Source: Taxawa tesnikishii (nom. ined.) (lineage: Eukaryota; Ascomycota; Dothideomycetes; Dothideales). Taken from it: a stretch of DNA of 64,000 nt. Made by a program: the position numbers and the translations under genes. The stretch lies in contig JAPDRO010000019.1 of the NCBI GenBank assembly GCA_030247885.1, forward strand, positions 62,001 through 126,000. The letters run 5' to 3'. A model generated the notes under the pieces. The model had not been told where the DNA came from. It saw only the letters and a program-made list of their open reading frames with translations, and searched no databases. Shown in pieces: positions 57,944 through 64,000 of the stretch; position 1 is the first letter of the stretch; every line of letters starts with the position of its first letter.

Positions 57944-59301
57944 GTTTGACGTTCACAAAATCAGTGTCTCTTGGGTTATGGATTAGAATTAATGTAACTA
58001 GATCGGGGCAGCGGGTTGATACCTTTTCGACTTTTATTCCTCTACACGATTCCCTCGCTCTGTTTCCTTGAGCTAGCGCGTATGAAAACACTGTACTTCT
58101 ACTGCCATCGTTTCCCGCCGCTGTTGATAGTGATCCACCTCATATGCCGCTACACAGAAGATGCCACAGTGTCTAGATTTGGCGCGACAACGAAGGTTGC
58201 AGTCACCCGCCCACTACCTCCCAAGACTCGGTTCCCCACAAGGTATAGAAACAAAACCCCAACTTGCTCGGATTGTGTTGTAACAACAGAACCCTTTGAG
58301 GTCGCTTCAAGCTCGGAAAAGCAAGCAGTCTTGGCAGTCACGAGATGGAAGTGTTCAAGCGCTCAGAGTAAACGCCAAGGGCAGAGACGCCATCGTATAT
58401 GGCACACAACTGCCTTTCTTACGCTGCCGACAGTATCATCGCCGCATTTGCTGTTCTGCGATCTGGACATGGCCTCGTCGCATGGCCGCCCGCTTGTCCC
58501 GGTTGGTGGGCTGCGCTTTCACAAACCCCCGCTCACGACTGCGCAGGAACATGGCGTGCGCTGTTGGGCAGGCTACATCAGCATCCAATAAGCTCGGGAT
58601 TGCACAGCGTGATGAAGGATTTGTTGTCTTTCTTTGGCAGTGATTACGATCTTCACATGCCGTCTGATCCCTCCGCGCTCCACATCTCGGATTGCGGATT
58701 CGATCGCTGCCACGTGCATGGCCCATTGCGCGCGCCGTGAGACTGTGTGCGAAGGGACGGTGAGTGACGTTTCGATAGTTCCACTGCCTTTTCCTTCCTT
58801 GCTTGTTGGGAGGGCGCACAGTACTTTACTTATACATCAGCTGTCTGCTCCTTTCTGTTCTTTGCAATTTCCCTTTATTGGACAATCAGTTGCTCTCTGT
58901 GTCGCCCGAATTCATTGCCGGCAGCTTGGCCGTAATCTCCTTCCCCGCTTGCATCACTCGACCTCGAATCACGACAGCGCGCACGAATACAGCGCGACGC
59001 ACGCGATCACCACCCAGCAAGCACGCCATACTCGCATACGATCAACTCATCGCGAAGAGACAATTGCCTGCCTGTTAAGGTGCCAGTCCCTTGCGCATCT
59101 CTCGCCGTCAAGTCGTCACCCCGCAGTTGAAACACTATTACCGATTTCACCCCGCCGGCCTTACAATGAATTATATACTGCTCTACTCGCTCTCGCTCTT
59201 GCTCTACCAGAGCCTTTGCACTGCAGAAGAACACCGATTGGGGTACCGCATCGCTCAACTAAAAGCTGTCAGAAACGGAGCGCACATAACTAGCGCCCAG
59301 C
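57944..59301. other. Intergenic region
   Basis: 1.36 kb holding the 3' flank of the phosphate transporter and the promoter of the dioxygenase. Nothing recognised. Confidence 0.5.
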
Positions 59302-60556
59302 ATGGCACCAACCGCCCTCACGCAATCACCGCTTGATGTGCCCACGCCCAAATTTAACTACAACAAGCCCTCGAAAAGTGTATTTCCCGATGGTATCAAG
59401 ACCAGCGGGCAGACGTATCCGGACTACAGCCGATTGAAGCCGTATTCGGCATTTCCGAAAGAGATTACCGGACCTACTGTATGGAAGAGCGAAGACTACA
59501 AGAACAACCCAGAGCGGTGGACACACCGCTTCGGTGAGGAAGAGATCTCTGAAATCTCTGACGCTGCTGATGCATTCATTCAATCTGGAACGCCGCTTAC
59601 TGGCATCACAAAGGTAAACCCCACGTCCGTTGTACTTCGAACTGAAGTTGCTTACTTGCTTGTAGGACAAATTTCCGCTTCCAAAGTTCGGGGATTTCCT
59701 CACCACTCTTCGCAACGAGATCTTGAACGGCAAGGGCTTCCTCCTCTTCAAAGGCTTCCCGGTCCAAGAATGGGGTAACCACAAGTCCGCTGTTGCATAC
59801 ATGGGCCTTGGAACCTACCTCGGCTATTTCGTGAGCCAAAACAGCCGTGGGCACGTCCTGGGCCACGTCAAGGATGTTGGCGAGGACAGTACTCAAATTG
59901 ACAAAGTGCGTATCTACCGCACAAACGCGAGACAATTCTTCCATGCCGACGACAGCGACATCGTTGGGTTGCTGTGTATTGCGCGTGCGCTCGAGGGTGG
60001 CGAGAGCGACATCGTGAGTTCTCACCACGTTTGGAACACGCTTCAGAAGGAGCACCCAGACGTGGCCGAGACGCTGACGAAGCCGATCTGGTACTTTGAC
60101 CGTAAGGGCGAGACGTCTGTGGGACAGGAAGAGTGGATCAAAACCTCAGTCTTCTACCTCGAACCAGGCGAGAACGGGCGCGTGTACTCCAAGTGGGATC
60201 CGTACTACATTCGCTCCCTGACGCGCTTCTCCGATGCCGGATTGATCCCGCCCCTTTCACCAGAGCAGGAGAAGGCTGCAAAGGTGCTCGAGGACACCTG
60301 CATGAAGCTGGCGCTGCACATGGTTCTGGAAGTTGGCGACATACAATTTCTGAGCAATGCGCACGTTTTGCATGCCAGGACGGCCTACAAGGACTACCCG
60401 CCACCACAGCCCAGGAGGCATCTGATGAGACTGTGGCTCGCGACACCGCACACAGAGGGTGGATGGCGATTGCCGTTCGAAGACTCGGCGCACAAGAAGA
60501 GAGGCGGTATTCAGGTCAACGATAACCCGCCCGTGGCGCCGTTGGATGCGGAGTAG
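59302..60556 (+). CDS. TauD/clavaminate-synthase-like Fe(II)/2-oxoglutarate dioxygenase
   Basis: It is a predicted non-haem iron oxygenase of 400 aa. Exons are 59302-59613 and 59666-60556. The N-terminal part carries YPDYSRLKPYSAFPKEITGP and TVWKSEDYKNNPERWTHRF, typical of fungal TauD-like proteins. The jelly-roll core includes GKGFLLFKGFPVQEW and SQNSRGHVLGHVKDVG. The iron site is FFHADDSDIVGLLC (HxD) plus a distal histidine, probably in HVLHARTAY. RRHLMRLWLATP supplies the arginine expected to bind 2-oxoglutarate. The substrate is unknown; sulfonates or amino-acid derivatives are the usual guesses. No signal peptide and no frame problem. Confidence 0.9.
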
Positions 60557-61075
60557 AACATGTATGCTAAAAGAGGTCGATTCCTGTCCTCCAGATAGCT
60601 GTGGAATAGAACGCTGTACATATGCAGCTCTCAACAAGATAACGAACGTTCACAAGCGTCGAGTGATTGCGTGCTTTGTTACATGTTCGGGGGTAGATGT
60701 CAGATGCCGATTCGTGCAGGGATGATTGGACGAGGGTGCGTCCCGCCAACGTGCAATGCGTGTCAGAGAGCCGCACATACTGACAAGGCAGTCAACACAT
60801 GACAGAGATGCTTTGAAGTTTGTGTTTGCTTCCGGCCCATTCATCTACGCTGCGATAAGAAAGTCGATGCGTGTGTCGCGACGTCATCGTCGTTTTCTGG
60901 GCGGTCAAGCAGCCATCCCCAACCGCTACCAAGCAACCAGCGTTTACCACCCTTCTTCCAAGCAAAGGTCTGTTTGCCTGTGGGACATTAGCCAAGGGCC
61001 TAACAGAAACTCCGATTGCGGTGCAAACACCTCACCTCTATCTCCCTCTCTTCTCTCGAACGCTTGTCCGCAATC
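60557..61075. other. Intergenic region
   Basis: 3' flank of the dioxygenase and promoter of the oxysterol-binding gene; nothing recognised. Confidence 0.5.
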
Positions 61076-62690
61076 ATGTCTTCACGCTTCTCCAGCAAGT
61101 CCACCCCGGCCTCGCCAGCCCAGTCCGCACCGGCGTCTGGACGACCGTCGGCAGAGTCATCACGATCCGCTACGCCTGCACCGAACTCGTCTCTGGGAGG
61201 CTCGAGCAGCCAAGCGGCAGAGAGCGACAGCTCCAAGCTCAGGACTTTCGTGGGTATCCTGAAGAAGTACGTCCCACACACGGAGAGGGGCACATGCATA
61301 GCGGGGCACCTGTTCAAGAGGCAGCAAGATTGAACACTAACCAGACACTCTCCCACGTAGGTTCATTGGCGTCTCGGATATCGCAAACGTGCGCTTCTCA
61401 CTGCCTGCACAACTTCTCGAACCCATACCAAACCTAGAGTACTGGCACTACATCGACAGACCTGAGGTCTTTGCTGCAATAGGAGACTCGGAAGATCCGT
61501 TAGGGCGCATGTTGGGAGCGTTACGGTTCTGGTTCACGAAAGACTTGAAATACGTCAAGGGAAGCCATGCAAGCCATACAACTCTACACTGGGCGAGTTT
61601 TTCAGATGTCAGTGGGAGGTCGAGGATGTCCAGCCAGCACTGGTTGGTCAGGAGATCAAGCCCGATCCCGCGACTGGAGGCACAACAGCTGGGAAGAAGA
61701 TCATGGTTTCGTACATTACCGAGCAGACATCGCATCACCCGCCGGTCTCTGCGTACTATGTTGACTGCCCGGAGAAAGGCATCTCTGCTAGAGGATATGA
61801 CCAACTGAGTGCCAAGTTCACGGGTACGAGTGTGAGGGTGACACCTGGAAACTTCAATCAGGGCATATTTGTTACGCTGCACAGGCGGGGTGATGAAGAA
61901 TACCAGTTCACGCACCCTATCGCGTACCTGGGTGGATTCTTGCGCGGTACAACATTGGTACCCCTCGCTCAGCATGCCTAAGCTAACATTCACAGGGAAT
62001 CTGAACATCACAGTCGCGGATACGTGCTTTGTTACATGCCCCAAGACAGGCCTTAAAGTCATCCTGACGTACCTTGAGGAAGGTTGGTTGGGCAAGACGC
62101 AGAACAGGGTTGAGGGTGTGATCTACAAGTGCGATGTTGAGAAAGACAAGACGACGAGGATACAGGACGTTCCTGAGAAGGACGTTGTCGGTCGGATAGA
62201 GGGCGCATGGACTGACAAGATCTACTTTTCCAAGGGCAGCACACCCATGAAGAAGGTCTCGGTAAGTTCCTTCAAACTCCACAGTCCTAACCCTCTACGG
62301 AACCGCAACAACAGTACTGACTCCATCAAACAGGACAAGGACAAAATCCTCCTTGCCGACTTAAACCCGCTCTGGCCCGCCGCAAAGATCGTCCCACCAG
62401 CAGAGCAACAACTGCCCAACGAGAGCCGCAAGTTCTGGGATGAGGTCACCACTGCAATCCTTGATAAGCAATACTCGCAGGCTACATCGAAGAAGCAGGA
62501 CCTCGAGGAGCGGCAGCGCGAAAAGGCCGCCGATCGCAAAGCCCGCAATGTGGAGTGGAGGCCGCGCTTTTTCACCGATGCCACAAAACCCAATGGACGG
62601 CCTGAGTTGAGCGAGGAAGGCAGAAAGGCTATCGACAACCTGCACAAGGGTGAATACCACTTGGATCCCAGCAAGGAGACCGGAGCGTGA
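61076..62690 (+). CDS. Oxysterol-binding protein (OSH4/KES1-like lipid exchanger)
   Basis: It is a predicted cytosolic sterol/PI4P exchange protein. Exons are 61076-61266, 61361-61946, 61996-62261 and 62334-62690. A Ser/Ala/Pro-rich N-terminal part of 50 residues leads to the ORD lid (KLRTFVGILKKFIGVSDIAN, VRFSLPAQLLEPIPNLEYW). The family signature EQTSHHPP is present, then YLEEGWLGKTQNRVEGVIY and KFWDEVTTAILDKQY. WRPRFF closes the domain. No PH domain is seen, so it is the short type. The frame slips once in exon 2 at 61559-61561: a G3 run needs one more G to read YVKGKPCKPYNSTLGEFF. Corrected length is 466 aa. The third intron (62262-62333) is 72 nt with no in-frame stop, so its retention would add 24 residues. 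Confidence 0.92.
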
Positions 62691-63128
62691 GCGGGTACTC
62701 GATTGCGGAGGATTCCACCAAGGGATGAGCGAGATACACAATGGAGGCTTGAACCATATGTGGGTAAGGTGGGAATGCACACGGGTGGGCGTTTTATGGC
62801 GTATGGAGCTGATTCAACTTGTGGGTTTTGTGGCCCCCTGGACACGAATTGGATGGACATGCATCGAGTCGCCGTTGAGAGCTAGATATACTGATATGCT
62901 AGAACTGTTGTTGCGCAGGCTCGGCTAAGATGTTGCTCAGTACGGCAGTCCTTGGCGACCAGGAGCTTTTCCATTTGCGTTGCGTGGAAGCCGCAATGAT
63001 TTGATGGAAACGTTATTGCAAGGTTTGTGGTTCACTCTACGGCTTACTAAACTCACATAAGTGAATTCACGTAAAGACACCTCCCTCTTCCTCTCTCGCC
63101 TTTAGGACACGTGCACGACACTGCCATT
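62691..63128. other. Intergenic region
   Basis: 3' flank of the oxysterol-binding gene; nothing recognised. Confidence 0.5.
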
Positions 63129-63770
63129 ATGGAATCACAACACCGCCATCCGCCCCCATCACTACTGGGCATGCCAGCCGACATCCTACTCATGATACAC
63201 GAGCATCTCCTCAGTCCAGAACAGGGTGGCAGATGTACAAGCATTCCTCATCCGGAGACTGAACGGAGTGCCGGACGGTGTATGGATATCCATGCATGTG
63301 CAGCCAGTACAATACAGACCACATGCCTTACTACGATCAAGCGCCCCATTACAACAGCAAGGACATGTTGGTGACCTTCTTTGCGGGCAAGGGCAGTAAT
63401 AGGATCTACCGCACTCAGCGGCTTCGCATCTTCCCTTGGACCCGTGGGCTGGACCTGTCAGATCGAGTTTGCGGACCAGCATCCTCCGAACGTCTGGAAA
63501 CACCTCTTATGCCACCATCAGGACGGAGGTAGACTGGCAATGACTATATGCGTAGTATTTGCATGGAAGAAGCTGACGGACTGAGCAGGCGGATCTCCCA
63601 GCGCACTTGAGAAGCGCTGTCAGGCAGCTGGAGGCGACAGGCGTACAAGATTACTCGGCGAACTCTCGAGCAACAGCTGAACGAGCAGTCTTCAGACGCT
63701 CCCATGAAATTAATGAAGGCTGGATTGTGGTCCTGCAGAGAGCAAACCGCGTCAGGCTCGCAAGGCGATG
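63129..63770 (+). other. Possible gene with an F-box-like start; structure unresolved
   Basis: An ATG at 63129 opens MESQHRHPPPSLLGMPADIL, continuing LMIHEHLLSPEQ, which resembles the F-box/2EXR-type openings common in fungi. The reading frame cannot be carried on convincingly: coding-like peptides lie in other frames at 63280-63440 (SQYNTDHMPYYDQAPHYNSK) and 63440-63530 (QIEFADQHPPNVWKHLL). A good intron signal (GTAGAC, CTGAC, GAGCAG; about 63530-63588) suggests a real spliced gene. One-base errors or missed introns could explain the scatter. I cannot give a product or exact exons, and the gene may continue past the window end. Confidence 0.3.
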
Positions 63771-64000
63771 ACGAGTCACCTGCGGGCAATGTGAGGACTG
63801 AGACCCACAATGCTGTAGAGCGGTTCAAGATAGGCGGCCATGGAGAGCACACCCAACAGCAGGGCACCGAGAGGATTGGAGCTACCTCGACGGGGCGCAA
63901 GAGCATCTCGAGTCTGACGCTAGTAGAGAAGAGAAGGACTCGTGCGAAGGGAGACCGAGCAATGTCCAGGCACTCTCAAGGTACGGATGGGAGGAGACAC

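Noticed and set aside
1-64000. CRISPR arrays, prokaryotic operons or other bacterial features
   Set aside because: Spliceosomal introns, eukaryotic housekeeping genes and lack of regularly spaced repeats exclude them.

Overview
The window is a stretch of a filamentous ascomycete (Pezizomycotina) nuclear genome, probably a Dothideomycete. The evidence is the gene set together with short spliceosomal introns of about 46-175 nt, mostly near 50-60 nt, carrying GTRNGT donors and CTAAC/CTGAC branch sites. Protein names rest on motifs and remembered family features read by eye. No database search was run, so the class assignment is inference. I find about 24 protein genes, one tRNA gene of unusual structure, one decayed transporter relic and several gene-poor blocks.

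Layout. 1-20.7 kb: 3' tail of DNA polymerase epsilon; a CYP52-type P450; prenylcysteine oxidase; an Arg/Ser/Gly/Tyr-rich orphan; ribosomal protein L29; a 598-aa coiled-coil orphan; a 3.9-kb gene-free block; a Grainyhead/CP2 transcription factor; a Sec14-type lipid-transfer protein. 22-31 kb: condensin SMC4; an initiator tRNA-Met split by an mRNA-type intron; a short-chain dehydrogenase; a Ras-family GTPase. 31-47 kb, the densest part: secreted GH32 invertase, DUF427 protein, CUE3/ASCC2-like ribosome-quality-control factor, ribosomal protein S20, proteasome ATPase Rpt3, a MICOS subunit, mitochondrial intermediate peptidase, TAN1 tRNA acetylation adaptor, and an APH-fold protein. 47-64 kb, sparse: nitrate transporter behind a GATA-site cluster, a sugar-transporter relic, PHO84-type phosphate transporter, a TauD-like dioxygenase, an oxysterol-binding protein and an unresolved F-box-like fragment.

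The genes are mainly unrelated housekeeping and nutrient-uptake genes, not one pathway. Local themes are mitochondrial (MICOS subunit and OCT1 back to back over 195 bp), translation (L29, S20, CUE3, TAN1, tRNA-iMet) and nutrient import (nitrate, phosphate, invertase).

Two things stand out. First, the tRNA-iMet gene at 27518-27643 has a 54-nt insert in its D arm. The insert starts GTATGT, has CTAAC and ends CAG, and removing it restores a 72-nt initiator tRNA sequence. I do not know of mRNA-type introns in nuclear tRNA genes. Second, eight genes, including essential SMC4, need single-base corrections to stay in frame, mostly one base added to a homopolymer run. This looks like a sequencing or assembly error signature, so frame breaks here should not be read as pseudogenes without resequencing.
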